A program made the position numbers and the translations under genes. 64,000 nt of DNA, taken from the NCBI GenBank assembly GCA_023052935.1, contig CM041297.1:108429563-108493562 (forward strand). Reading direction: 5' to 3'. Shown here piece after piece: positions 46,254-57,634 of this stretch (positions are counted from its first letter, which is position 1; every line of letters begins with the position of its first letter). This stretch comes from Piezodorus guildinii. Lineage: Eukaryota; Arthropoda; Insecta; Hemiptera; Pentatomidae. Under the pieces are notes generated by a model. That model saw nothing but the letters and a program-made list of their open reading frames with translations, made no database searches and was not told the DNA's origin.

Positions 46254-46360
46254 GTGCACAGGGAAAGAGTTACCAAGTTCGATCGTACAGGCAGAGCATC
46301 ATGGATTGCGGTATATGTTTCAGCAAGTACTTACTGTGCCTCTTCAACTTCGTTATACTG
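46254..46360 (+). CDS. Tetraspanin N-terminal exon (cytosolic tail and start of TM1)
   Basis: Acceptor GTTTTATTTTAG|GT, donor ATACTG|GTAAGT. The exon encodes ...YRQSIMDCGICFSKYLLCL then FNFVIL, the signature tetraspanin start (a short tail with Cys pairs for palmitoylation, then C-x-KYLLF-x-FNF entering TM1). The phase-0 donor falls after the FNF-x-IL segment, where many tetraspanin genes have their first conserved intron. The reading frame is also open upstream of the Met (AQGKSYQVRSYRQSI) and joins in frame to 26565-26675, so either this Met is the start, with the rest 5' UTR, or the protein has a long N-terminal extension. TM2-TM4 and the CCG loop exons were not found in the remaining 17.6 kb. 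Confidence 0.7.
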
Positions 46361-48505
46361 GTAAGTACCCAAAAATAAAACTTCACTTTATAAACATATT
46401 CTTTCAGTTTTAATTATCAATATGGTAGGTGGCACCTTGTTGATAGTTTCAAAGATATAAGTTCTTCAATCCCACTACTATATAAATATATATTTGTTTA
46501 ATTATTTTTATATAATTCATTTGGGTTTGGAATGAATTTTAGTTTATTTGTTTTTTAAACGTTTTTACTTAAATTTTATCTCTTGAAAGATCTCTTGAAA
46601 AAAAAAAAAATCATATATCGTCATGATCATTGCTAATATTAGCTTAATATACATTTTTAAAGCCACACCCTTTTGATGAAGAATAAGAAAGTTTAAATTT
46701 ATCTGTAGTATCATCTAAGTAAAACATATTTTATATAAACTTAAGGTAGAATGTCAGTATTATTTTATGTAATGAAACTTGATATTTTTATGTTATCAAT
46801 CAATATTTGTCTCACAGAACACAGTTATACAGCGTGATTAGAGAAGTTAGCATATAGATATATATAGAACATGGAAATTTTTAAAACACAGTATGTATGT
46901 CACGTCCGAATGAATCCAGTGCTTCCAAATTACGTCTGAAGTTATCACGACATATAAAGTGAACTGATGACTCCATAAAAAAAAAAATAAAAAAATAACG
47001 CGAGTTACAAGTTAATCAGTTCTGTGCAAACATTTTTAAAGTGGAGATAGGCTTATTTACGACCAATTATAATTCAAACAATAAAAAATCATTCATACAA
47101 TAAAAAAATCAAAACCATGCATTCAGAATTGAGAGAACCTATTATTAAAGATTACACAAACAAGCTTAGTAAACAATGGTTTAATCAACAAAAATTTTCT
47201 TATAAGAAATATTGGAAACTATACCGAAAATAGAGCAAACCAGTATAACACAAACGAACTATATATATTACTATAAGATACTATAAGTTTTTTTTTCAAA
47301 TTGTGGAAGTTTTAATATTTATATTTTCTTTCATTTATCAATGTGTCTATATCATATGTTTATGTTATTATATGATTACTTAAGATACTGGTCTACTTTG
47401 GTACAGCGTTATGCATGTTTAGTGCATTTTATTATATATTGCAATAAAGATTATTAAAAAAAAAAAAAAGTGTAAATCGTCATTATGCCGAAGAAGGCCC
47501 ATTTCAACCTTTTAGACAATCTTACTTGTCAAAGTTCTACTTTGTTGTTTTATTATTAAAATCTCAAACTTAGCTATTGTGAAGTATTGTCTAACATAAC
47601 CGTCAAAGTTTTTGAAAAATAGTTTTAATTTATATCCAAAACTGAATTTCGGTCTCTTTCTTCATATTGTTTAGGTTCCAAGTAAAGTTACTCACAAATT
47701 TAAACGCAATTTTGCGACTGGGAATAATTTAATTGATTTTCTGAAAGCTTTCGATGAATTTCTATATTATTCATAGCCCTAAAAAATAGAATATTCTACT
47801 CTGAAATCATTATTAATGAACACAGTTGGTGAGTACTGACTATGTACCAACACTTTTCGATATCTTCACTGTCTCAAAATTTGAGAAACCTTTGCAAAGA
47901 CTGGTTTAGTAGCAGATAAAATTATATAGTAGCCAAATACATCCAAAATTAGATTTGACCCAATCTGACAAAACTTTAAACAATAAATATATGCCAGTAA
48001 TCAGACAAACCGAAATCGCATATGTCAAGTTGATGATTTTTATATTAAATTAAGGAATTGGCCTCCATGTATATATAATTTTATTTATAGATACATTTAA
48101 AATTTACTCCTGATAGTATTTTTATTATTAATATTAATAAATAAGACCGGAATCCTACTGCACGCCTGTGCATAAATTCTATAGGTTCCTTCATATAAAT
48201 ATTTGACTGCAATGGTTATTAAATGTCTTACTAAAGAAATAGCTTAAAAATAAAATATCATAAGAAAATGGAAACCGATTTCAAGACAAATTGCATTTAT
48301 CTGATTTAGAAGAATTTATTAGCCAAAAGATAAACTTTTATGATCGCTTGAAATATACTTTAAATCCCCAATTGAGTATTCCTCTATTTCCGCTGTGGGT
48401 TCTAGAAAAACCATTTGTCAAACAAAAAAATTGATGGCAAATTGGGATTAATAAAAAAAATATTCATATTTAGTCTTAACATGAGTTATTTTTCATTGAT
48501 TAAAA
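46361..48505. other. Intronic DNA downstream of the tetraspanin exon
   Basis: AT-rich. At 47440-47469 CAATAAAGATTATT followed by A13 looks like the poly(A) end of a plus-strand retrocopy whose body I cannot identify. No further tetraspanin exon is recognised. Confidence 0.45.
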
Positions 48506-48506
48506 C

Positions 48507-48632
48507 TTTTTTTTTTAACATCATTTATTGAAATTGACAACTGTACTTCAAGGTACAACAAGTAAATGTGACAAAAGTTAAATGGCGTGAAACAAACTTG
48601 AAGAAGAACTACCCAATGGCAGCACTCCTGTA
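48507..48632 (-). mobile_element. JB LINE 3' end, very short
   Basis: A T10 run, then TTTATTGAAATTGACAACTG and ATGGCAGCACTCC on the plus text, matching the 3' UTR of 14630-14760. Only ~125 bases remain. Confidence 0.55.
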
Positions 48633-48869
48633 AATTAAAACTTGATAACAAGATTTGCTTATTAAATAATTAAAAGAAATAAAATATAAACTTAAAATGG
48701 ATTTAATTAACATTAATTAATCAGTTATTCAATACAAAACTTTTCAACTGTAGTAACGTGTTTAGAAAACAAAATTAACAATACCATAACTTTACTTATG
48801 GATAGTAATAATAAATATATAATTAAATTTACTTGGATTCATATATACAATATATTATACGTAATACAT

Positions 48870-49437
48870 AATATTGTAGATTACCCATCGAACCGCTGCT
48901 TTCGACAGATCTTTCATAATCCGATCCTCTTCCATATGGAACTCTATTCCCTTCTGATATCCGTAATTCTACTACCCTTTCCACTTTTAAATCTCGTCTA
49001 TTCCATTACCTCCTGTCCATTCAATTTCCAAACAATCCTGAATGATCCAGTTCCATGAAAATATGTAAATAGAAAAAGTTAAAGAAGTGTTTTTTTATTT
49101 TTTCAACTAAGTAAGAATTTTATTTTATTTTTTAGTCTAGGTTATGTATGGAAATATGATAATTATTATATTCTTTAATCATCACTTATATCTTTTTTTT
49201 ACAAATATTTTTACAGCCATTAGTTTTTGAAATATATACTATTTTATAATTTTTTTTATTTTTGTCATTTCTCTTATGGTTTCTTTTTTACTTATTATTC
49301 ACATGTATATATATATTATATATAATATATTTTTAATCTTACTCTAAGACAGTAATTCTCTCGTTATTGTATATTATATTATTCTAAAGGGACTTGTCCC
49401 AGAATAAATAAAGAAATTATTATTATATTATTATTTA
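48870..49437 (+). mobile_element. CR1-like LINE 3' end with (ATT)n tail
   Basis: DNA-level relative of 16556-17474: CGAACCGCTGCTTTCGACAG, CCATATGGAACTCTATTCCC and the CGTCTATTCCATTACCTCCTG block are in order, but indels shift the frame, so the open frame here is not the ancestral one. A long 3' UTR ends in GGGACTTGTCCCAGAATAAA, then (ATT)n. Confidence 0.6.
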
Positions 49438-49830
49438 TTAATTGGCGTCTAATTTATATTGTAGCGGGATTAAAAAAAATAAGTATTTTAGATTGCATTT
49501 CTGTTAAAACAAGTTTTACTAATTGTGGTATTTCGTTCTCAACTAGTAGCCTACTTCTAAAAACTTGAAGGACTGAATAAAAAAAAATATACAAACCGGG
49601 GCCTACTGTCAAGTTGAAAACCTGAGCACCCTTTTCAAATTTTTGTTTTCAGTTAACCCCATGTTTTAATTACTTTTTTTTTTTTTTGTAAATTACTTTT
49701 CACGCATTATCAGTTGAAATGAATCCCAGAAAGAATCACTAATTATGGAATCAGGAATGTTGTGTTATGTTTTTATATTTTTTTTTTGTTTTGTTTTTTC
49801 AAATAGTCATTAAATAGTAACAAAAATAAT

Positions 49831-50440
49831 TGTTTGTTTATTCATATATCGTCATTTTATGCTACTATGGCTAATCTGTGTTGGGTGCGATAGTTGGAGT
49901 TTAAATTTGGCCTACTTTCTCACCAATAAAATAATCCATAAAGACCTAAATATCCCAGTAGTCGAAAGTCTAGCCCGAACTAGATATACCTCCTTTGATT
50001 CTAAAATACCCGTCCACTCCAACCAATTCATCCGCAGCCTCTCATCTCCATATATTCCTTATAATTCCCCAAGACGGCTGAAAAGACGATGACATTGTAA
50101 CCAACTACATTAAATAAACACTAAAATTTATTATTACCACAGTTTCTTCACATGCCTGTATCAAGCCCGTATGATTAATTAAAACATTTACTTAATGTAT
50201 TTTATTGTATAATACTGATTAAATTTCTTTAAAATAAATTTTAAAGAATGAATTACGATAGGGGTATTTAACGAGTACCTGATCAGATAGGCTCTGGACC
50301 ACCTGTTTACATTTCTTCCGAAGGACGGCATAACTAAGGAATTTTACTCCCATTAAAAAATCCTAGTACCACGTGCAGGTTTGAACCAGCAATCTTAGGC
50401 ATAGAAGGCTGTTTATGCTAGTCACTAATGCTCACCACCA
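49831..50440 (-). mobile_element. S1 SINE split by a LINE fragment
   Basis: Left piece 49831-49916 (GCTACTATGGCTAATCTGTG) and right piece about 50256-50440 (TTTAACGAGTACCTGATC, ATCCTAGTACCACGTGCAGG, TTTGAACC) are collinear with the copy at 37560-37865. The break falls where the full copy reads TGCCTATTCAGG.. GATAGGG. The B box survives (GGTTCAAACCT, minus); the A box is decayed. Confidence 0.65.
49917..50255 (+). mobile_element. JB LINE 3' end inserted in an S1 SINE
   Basis: Plus-strand ORF2 C-terminus: LTNKIIHKDLNIPVVESLA, RTRYTSFDSKIPVHSNQFIR, SSPYIPYNSPRRLKRR, stop at 50090. A ~160-base 3' UTR ends A-rich (AAAATAAATTTTAAAG). 5'-truncated; the RT is absent. Confidence 0.65.
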
Positions 50441-50716
50441 AACTAATTTATAGCTAGTGAATAATATAAATATTGTTCTGATTATTAAATGAGTACCTAT
50501 ATTGCTCTGCTGTTGTAAAGTTTTTTTTTTATTGTCGGATGAAAGATTTATTTTTAATTGATTTTTTCATTCAAGTCCTATCAAAAATTGCATTTTTTCT
50601 GAGACTTGTCATTTCTCAGATTCAATAGATACATAACTGGATGTCAGTTACGTGTAGTATAGCTTTTCTGAAAAGCTTGTTTGTTTTTTTCAGTTTAGTA
50701 TTTGATTTATATATAT

Positions 50717-50773
<57 letters not shown>

Positions 50774-51000
50774 ATCGCTGAAATAATTTCAAAACTTGTC
50801 GATTTCTATTTTCTTTGAATTCATACAAGAAGTAGAAACTAATTATGCCTTTTATAGGTTAATTTATATTCATATTAATCGTTTTTATGAACTGCGATTA
50901 AACCATTAAATGGTTATTGCAAGAATCAGATATATCTGAAAGTAGTAAAGTATATCTAACTTTTTAAATTTTCGAAAAGCAATTCTTCTTCCTCTTTATC
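50441..51000. repeat. AT-rich DNA with a (TA)n of ~60 bases
   Basis: The (AT)n runs from 50714 to 50770. Nothing else is recognised on either side. Confidence 0.6.
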
Positions 51001-51004
51001 TTTC

Positions 51005-51235
51005 TCCTTGTGCTTTTAAGCGTAGAGATAGTCCAACCCAGGATCTCCATCTCTCTCTGTCTCCTGCAAGAGTCTTCATCTCCTGCAGTGTCTTTCCTCT
51101 CGCTTGCACCAACTTGGAAATGTAGCCACTATAACAGCCTAGGTCTTCCTCTAGGTATAGTGCCTACTGGTTTTGCCTCCATAAATTTTTGTGGTTAACA
51201 ATCATGGCTAAAGGCGACCTCGTTCAAGTCAAGCA
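51005..51235 (-). mobile_element. LINE-type ORF tail with DRERWRSWV motif, decayed
   Basis: On the minus strand: PRGRPRLL in one frame, then GYISKLVQARGKTLQEMKTL and AGDRERWRSWV in another. A GRPRxRW ... DRxxWR tail ends many LINE-encoded RT proteins. One frame shift separates the parts and no RT blocks remain. The plus-strand ORF over the same bases is a shadow. Confidence 0.5.
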
Positions 51236-53335
51236 TGAGTGTGTTCCTATTCTTAAGCGTGTGGTGTAAATCCGTTCAAGCATTAAGGTTGGTTGAACAA
51301 GACTCGTTTTTCAAGCAGAACTGAAAGTTTGTCGCAGTGAACTACCACCTTGACCAAGCCTGTGTTGCCATATTGGGGTTTCTCTTCAAGATTAAATATT
51401 TTTTCACTCTCGAAGTTTTGTATTGGGGGGTGATAAAGGTTTTGAGCTTTTTATATCTTCTGTTATATCATTGCCATTATTTTTTTTTTACGGATTTCCA
51501 TTCTCTGCATTGTTTAATGCGTCATGAGCTGAAGTAATTGTGCATGATGTAGCTAGGCATTGACACGGTTCTTATACTTTTTTTTTATTGTTTCATTACT
51601 CTCGTGTGTGTTGAGCCCTCTTCATATGAGATAATTTTCCTTTTGTAGTTTTATGAAGTGCCATAAAATGGCAAATGTTGATTAATTTATTTGCACTTCC
51701 GAAGCATTCTATATGTGACTCACTGTGTTTGCCTCTTCGTGGGATTCACATAACTAGTTATAGTAGTTCTATTTCGAGGAAGTACACTCATAAAATTACA
51801 CCATTATGGCATATTACACTAATGTTACGAAATCGTTTGTTGCTATTTTGAATGCATTATCCAAACTAAAACAGGCTAAATGCACTCTTTGTTAAAAGAT
51901 TAATAAAAATATTCATGACCTATTTTTTCATCTTCGTTCGTCTTTTTACTCCAAAGCAATTGATTTTTGTATTAAATAATGATTGGAACTTAGATTTCTT
52001 TATATATAATGAAAACATTAATACGATGGTGTAAATAATAAGCATTTAGAATAGGTAGGTATTGTAAATAATTAGCTGATATGGTCCTTTATATCGTAAT
52101 TCATTTGAATTTCCAAAGTTAAGCCTTATTATGAAAAAGTTTGTATATGAAAAATTTAACATAGAAAAGGGGTCTTGTTTATGGAATATTTGTTTACAAA
52201 AGTTTATTGCAATGTGCAACGTGGTTGTTCCATTTTATTCGAAGGCAATATTTCCTTGGATCGCTCCTCTATCAAGTTATCAGCTCCCACCATCCCTATT
52301 AAGTCTACAGTTACCTGCAATTCAAATCCTCAATCCATTCCCAGGAAACGAGTTCCCGTCTTTCCGAACTTTATAATCCTCCCATTAAAAAAACAACAAA
52401 AAATTAGTGCTGCTTTTTAGCCCGATCTACTGTCCTTTGGAATACTCCCCCATCAAACATCCCTTATGCTCCTGCCATATTCTCTTTAAAATCCATTACA
52501 TCTATTATTTTTTGTTCATTTATGTTATTCTTACGGGACCTTTTTACAGAATACACTTACTTTTTTTTATTATATTATATTCTATATTTTATACTTTTAG
52601 GTCTTTTTTTCAAATTTATAATTTTCTTGTTTAAAAGAGCAGAAACTATTTATATACTTAAAACGAGTTGCGGATTTGAGGTCTGATTATTTTAGGGCCA
52701 ATTTGGCATTCTCGATGCGTACTGAGGATATGCAACATTTCTGATAGAACCAATAGTGCAAAAAATGAATTTCCCCTGCCTTTATATAAGAATTTTATCT
52801 GTTTAAATTTAGGCGTGTATTTATCTGTGTAGATCTGGCGGGATCCCACGTTCTCAATGTGGTACCAATTTAGGTGAATGAAGGTTGTGTCCTTTTTTTG
52901 ATTTTCTCACGTTTATCGGATCGTCATCTCTTGAGAGGTCTTTAATCGCTAAGTGACGTATCGTTCGCTTTGTATTTTATCTCCTTTTACTGTTTCATTG
53001 AGTTTTAATGCATATTTGTCTTGAGTCATAGAATTATGAGTCTAAAATTTACAGAAAAAAAAAATAGCTCAAGTACCTATTGCAGTCGACACTAACTTCC
53101 TTATTATCCTTCATGAATCATTACTAAATATTTACATAGGAATATAGTAGTAGGAATATCCACAATTTAGAATACCAAGAAGGTCTGAAATTATTTAATA
53201 CAATTTTAATTGCAAGTTTAAGCGGTTGTACAAAATAGAATTTTTCTTAATCGGATTTGATTCGATGAATAAGTTTTGAAAGTATTTATTTTAAGTTTTT
53301 CATTTTTGAATACCTAGGTCTAACTTACTTTCACA
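51236..53335. other. Intergenic or intronic DNA with one odd open frame
   Basis: 52175-52420 (plus) is open for 81 codons and contains SAPTIPIKSTVTCNSNPQS, with GC above its flanks; a second plus frame overlaps it. No motif and no splice sites that I would defend. The rest is AT-rich. Confidence 0.35.
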
Positions 53336-54172
53336 CTTTAAAGATAAAAATGGGTGAAACCATTTAAGAATTCATTAAATTGAATTAATATAGAAACATG
53401 TGTTTTATTAAAAATTCTATTATATTATCATTCAAAATAATCAGTTAGTTTCATCGGCTTTTCATCACTCTTTATTAACTTATACAAGCTTGTGTATCAG
53501 ATAATACTTTTTTCTAATTTCAGATTAATGTTCTTATGTTCAAAAACAAAAAATTGTACTAAAAAAATATTATTTAAGTTTTTTCCTTTAGTTGGGGATA
53601 CCTATAATACGCATAATTGGATAAAATTCATTCAATTTATATATTTACCTTTTTTTTATTAGTGGTAACAAGATAATATAGTTATTTTTATAGAATTAAC
53701 AAAATTAAAGGTACTTTAGAAGAAGAAAATTTAAAATATTGCTATTTAAGCCCTGTCAGATTATTTTCATCAGAATGAAACCTAAATGATATTAAAGTCC
53801 ATTAAATTCTACATCGATATAGCGAGTTTAATCAACCGTTTTTGAGAAAATCATAAAAAGGTGCAATATGCATGGTATAAAGTGGCTCTTCTGGTTAGCC
53901 GATTTTGATGAAAAAGTTTTTGTAACATCTCGGGCGTATAGTTGTCTTAAATATGATATTTCAGTTTCGTAGGACTTATCGTTTTCGCCGGGAGTTATCC
54001 CAGGAATGGTCGTTTTCGCCCGGGAGTTACCACACACGGACACACACACAGATCTTTTTGCGGGACTTGGTTATTTGGACTCAGGGGACCCTAAAACGTG
54101 TATTTCCATTGAAAACTGGAATTCGAAAATTTTCATAATCGCAATACTTTCCCTTCCTATAGTAAGTGAAAA
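53336..54172 (+). repeat. MT repeat copy F (5'-truncated, internal duplication)
   Basis: Misses the GGTGCGCGCAACACACGAC start. Ends CTATAGTAAGTGAAAATA. Near 53975-54030 the CGTTTTCGCC-GGGAGTTA block is present twice, a local duplication unique to this copy. The frame THTDLFAGLGYLDSGDPKTC is open as in copy C. Confidence 0.65.
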
Positions 54173-54376
54173 TAATATGAAATATACAAGTCGGAACCAA
54201 TAGGGTTTTTTTGAATTTATCATATGTTCTTTTGAGAGTAATTCCATTTGGATCTGCTGCTCAACTTCGCTGAATTGCTATGAGTACACAGCATACCGCA
54301 TCAATCCTGAAAACAATATGTCTAATCAATTGATCCTAATAATTTTATTTTCTAAGAGTTAAGGTATAATAATGAA

Positions 54377-54800
54377 ATGAAAAGTAATTTTATTCTGGGA
54401 CGAGTAGTCCCCTAAGAATATCAACAAAAGTACAATATAAATAATAATTGTCTGGTCGTTTAAGACTTCATTTTAACAATAAAAGACAAGTATTGTGGCA
54501 ATGAATAGATATCATCTATAGCTTTTAAATATTACATATGTTGGGAAGATTGATTACTTTAGGAGATGGAGAAATAGTTGGTGTCTAAAAGTGGATAATG
54601 ATAAGGATTTACGAATGGATACAGGCAAGGAATTCCGAAATAGGGTAGCACGAATAATAAAGGATTTTTTGAAGGAAGCAGATCTGTGAGAATTTATATA
54701 CAAGTTTATAGGTTGGGATCTAGTGTTTACAAGTGGTAAGCATATCAAGAATAGAAGGAGGTTTTTTTGTATGGAAAAATCGGAAGAGACAGACACCAAG
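54377..54800 (-). mobile_element. CR1-like LINE 3' end (in duplication copy 1)
   Basis: Minus-strand tail: CLPLVNTRSQPINLYINSHR, SFKKSFIIRATLFRNSLPVS, then STFRHQLFLHLLK and a stop at 54554, the same C-terminal layout as 17085-17474. The 3' UTR ends with GGGACGAGTAGTCCC..ATAAAATTAC at about 54377-54415. Second copy at 60743-61165. Confidence 0.6.
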
Positions 54801-55663
54801 GAGGTACTGCCGACGGAAAGAGGGATAGAGCCGATTCAACTCGGTATACCTTCTAGAAACATGGGAGCGCCTGGGATTCCACATCTGAATCTAATGATAC
54901 TGTTATATATTTTCTTTAATTTAAATATTATTTATGAAGATCTTTTTAGTATATTATTTTTTGAACAATATGAAAGAAGGTTTTTAAATGTAACTTTAAT
55001 TTTATTTTCTAGTGAACTACAATAAAGAAAGGTACTGTTACTTAAAATGAATGTAGAAAGTAGGAAGAATTAGTTTTTCTATATATAATTCATATTACGT
55101 AAGATATAGAAAGATTATTGGAAAATGTCATAAAACTTTAAGCTTTATTTATATCTTATCTTTCCCTTTCTTTTCTTGTTGTGTCCAAGAATGTATATTT
55201 AATCTAAACCCTGATTTAAACGGCTTATCGAAAATTCATTTTTTTCGATATTGTTTCTGTTAATAGATGCGGTCTCGCGTGTTGTGAATACTTCAAGGTC
55301 GATACACGTCCTTTGGGAATTAGGGTAAACAGAATCAATTTTTTTCTGACGCTGTGTGCATTATTATTTCATTCGACGAGTGTCCCTGTTTGTTTTCGAC
55401 CATATTCAATATTCAATGGTGTTTTTTAACTTGTAGGTATACAGTTACTTGAATACACTGACCGACATTCCAGATCGCTTTTTGGCCAGAGATCAGTTAA
55501 AAGGAATTTAGAAAATGAAATATACCCGATTGGCTAACCATAACTTCTAACAGGAAGGTGTTACCAACAAATAGTAAATGTTATACATTCGGGTTCATAA
55601 TATGTGTAAAATTTATCATTACAAATTTGTAATTAAAAATAGGCACACATATATAAATAAAAC
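54801..55663. other. Unassigned DNA in duplication copy 1
   Basis: AT-rich with GC-richer islands (55255-55330, 55450-55500). Short frames only. The identical stretch in copy 2 is 61166-62029. Confidence 0.45.
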
Positions 55664-55930
55664 CTGTCCCTCTACAACAAATAAAGGGTCTTTGGCTAAG
55701 TACATATAGATATTCGTACCGTTTCTAGGCTAACGACCATGCAATGAGATGATGAGGTCATGATCACACTCAGACACCAGGTTTTTCCTCAATTTTTTTC
55801 GATACCCACTTTATAGAGGCTGGGTTTGTCCCAGGAGTCTCCATACCCTGGGGGCGCCTCCCAACTGAATTAACAGAATAAATAATATTCTGCCACAACC
55901 GTGATTCGTACTATCCATTAGACCAAGCCA
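55664..55930 (-). mobile_element. S2 SINE (in duplication copy 1)
   Basis: Body and tail match 17825-18144 (GGTTTTTCCTCA, GGCTGGGTTTGTCCCAGGAG, AACAGAATAAATAATATTCT). The head is decayed: of the B box only GTGATTCGTAC remains, of the A box CATTAGACCAAGCC. An expanded (TA)n follows at the head side. Confidence 0.65.
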
Positions 55931-56667
55931 TATATCCTCCCATAATATATAATATATATATATATATATGGTCCCATAGAAAACCAGTGTATTATTATTT
56001 GGTTCATATTGCCCTCTTCGCGATATGTTGAGGTTGGTGAGTGGAGGTTGGTTTTGTCGTGGTATGAAAGTTGTTATAACTATATATTTAAAAATATAGG
56101 TATAAATATGAATCAAATCCAAAGTTAAAATGATTTTTCTGTAAACATTATATACTTACAACAAAGCTAGTTCTACGCAAAGTTAACTAATACTTATAAT
56201 CCATATAATCCTTCACTTTTAGACTGATTTTGGACATAAAAGATACGTATTCACTTTAAGTTTCTAACATTATTTGTTTTCTTCGAAGTTATTGATTTCT
56301 ACAATAAAAAAATTAGTTGCACAGAAATTTTATTATCAGTTGTTTTTTTTCGATTGTAGAAGTCTCATTTCGTCAGACAGACTTAAACTACTTTCCCGTT
56401 TCTCTGCACATGTGTTTCCCATCTCCACTTGGATGTCATGCTGACATCGCTTATTGCTAAACAACTTTCGTTCTCTTTATTCGGTAACCATCTGTTTCCA
56501 TTTTTCCTTTTCTGGATTTTCCGTGACATCTTGTAGATTTCTTTATAAATTAGATTATCGCGTTTGATTAATAGTTGTCATATATAGTTCATGTCCGTGT
56601 CAAAAATATAGAAAGTGTATAATATGTCATAATGTAAAAAAAAAACCATCTGCTTGAATCAGGCTAC
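55931..56667. other. Unassigned DNA in duplication copy 1
   Basis: (TA)n at 55946-55968, otherwise no recognised feature. Confidence 0.45.
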
Positions 56668-56905
56668 TTATAGAAACAAGGAGGCTCCGTCAGTTTCTGT
56701 AGAACGTCTATGATTCTTATCATCTAGTTGTTCTAAAGTTTTTCTCATATGTGGTCTCATATGCATGAACATAGACATAGATTTAATGGAAACGTTAATG
56801 ATGTGAAATATAGCTGTGTTTAGGCTATCTAGCTCGTCAGGGGTTCTAACATCGGCGGAAGCTTCCACGGCCTTTGTGATCGGCGACAGTTCAGTGCTAT
56901 AACAG
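56668..56905 (-). CDS. Unidentified minus-strand ORF of ~75 codons (duplication copy 1)
   Basis: Open from just after a TGA near 56905 to a stop at 56668. It includes ELSPITKAVEASADVRTPDE, LDSLNTAIFHIIN and HMRKTLEQLDDKNHRR; charged, amphipathic, protein-like. I do not recognise it. It could be an exon or a transposon ORF remnant. Its twin at 63032-63269 keeps the same frame. Confidence 0.35.
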
Positions 56906-57452
56906 CTTCCTCATTAACACGTTGATCAAACCACCAATGGCTGAGTCTTGCTCATAATGTCTCGCCTATCAGCTATTACATGACATTTACATGATATAGT
57001 CGAAATTGAAGCCTAACTAACGCTGCCATAGTCCCATAGGTAATACCTATGAATCTCATACCCTGGGAAATGTTTGTTTCGAAATTTCATAGCCCCAAAA
57101 AACCTTCTATTGAGGCTCCAATATTTTTCTCCTCATGTTATTTTTTTCGTGAAAAATTAGAACTTTCTGATGAGTTTAAATGAAAAACAATCATGTATGA
57201 ACTAAAAAATAAATATGGCTTTTTCAGGATAAAATCATATAGTTTCCAGGAAGAAATATTTTTCTATTCTACTTCTAGAAACTGATTTGAATTTTATTTT
57301 TGCAACTAGTGAACTCTGCTTCGCACGGAAACAATTTGAATGAGGTTTCATTTATGTTTAAAAAAGCTCTGACCGAATAAAAGTTTAGGAGTCCGCGAAA
57401 AATGCAATCAGCAAGAAAATATTTTAATTTTATAACGTCTATTCATTATTAT

Positions 57453-57595
57453 ATATCTGTGACGGTCGTGAAAAACTATATAACTCGAGTTAGATCAAAA
57501 ATGGGCTAACTTCACGTATCACCCTCAGACCTTCTCCTACGTCGTGTGAATGAAAGATTTTGACGTAACCATTTATTCACGACCGCCAGAGATAT
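57453..57595. repeat. 143-bp inverted-repeat element (MITE-like), copy 1
   Basis: Ends ATATCTGTGACGGTCGTGAA (57453-57472) and TTCACGACCGCCAGAGATAT (57576-57595), inverted complements with 2 mismatches in 20. The interior has no ORF. A target-site duplication is ambiguous because flanks are AT-rich. Twin at 63818-63960. Confidence 0.6.
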
Positions 57596-57634
57596 AATCT
57601 TCGGCAGAATGAAAAACATATATCAAAATTGTTT

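Larger units (their letters stand above)
54273..57634 (+). repeat. Long direct duplication, copy 1
   Basis: Matches 60639-64000 almost base for base: differences are single SNPs (54948/61314), 1-base indels in homopolymers, and the length and phase of one (TA)n (55946-55968 against 62311-62329). Starts 6366 bp apart. It contains, in order, a LINE 3' end, an unidentified stretch, an S2 SINE, a minus-strand ORF and a small inverted-repeat element. The true right end is unknown because copy 2 leaves the window. Confidence 0.9.

Noticed and set aside
7163..54172. CRISPR-like or satellite array from repeated MT blocks
   Set aside because: Copies are dispersed, differ in orientation and length, and lack regular spacers.
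54723..55025. 100-codon plus-strand ORF repeated at 61098-61391
   Set aside because: Antisense of the CR1-like LINE ORF tail plus flanking DNA; repeated only because of the long duplication.
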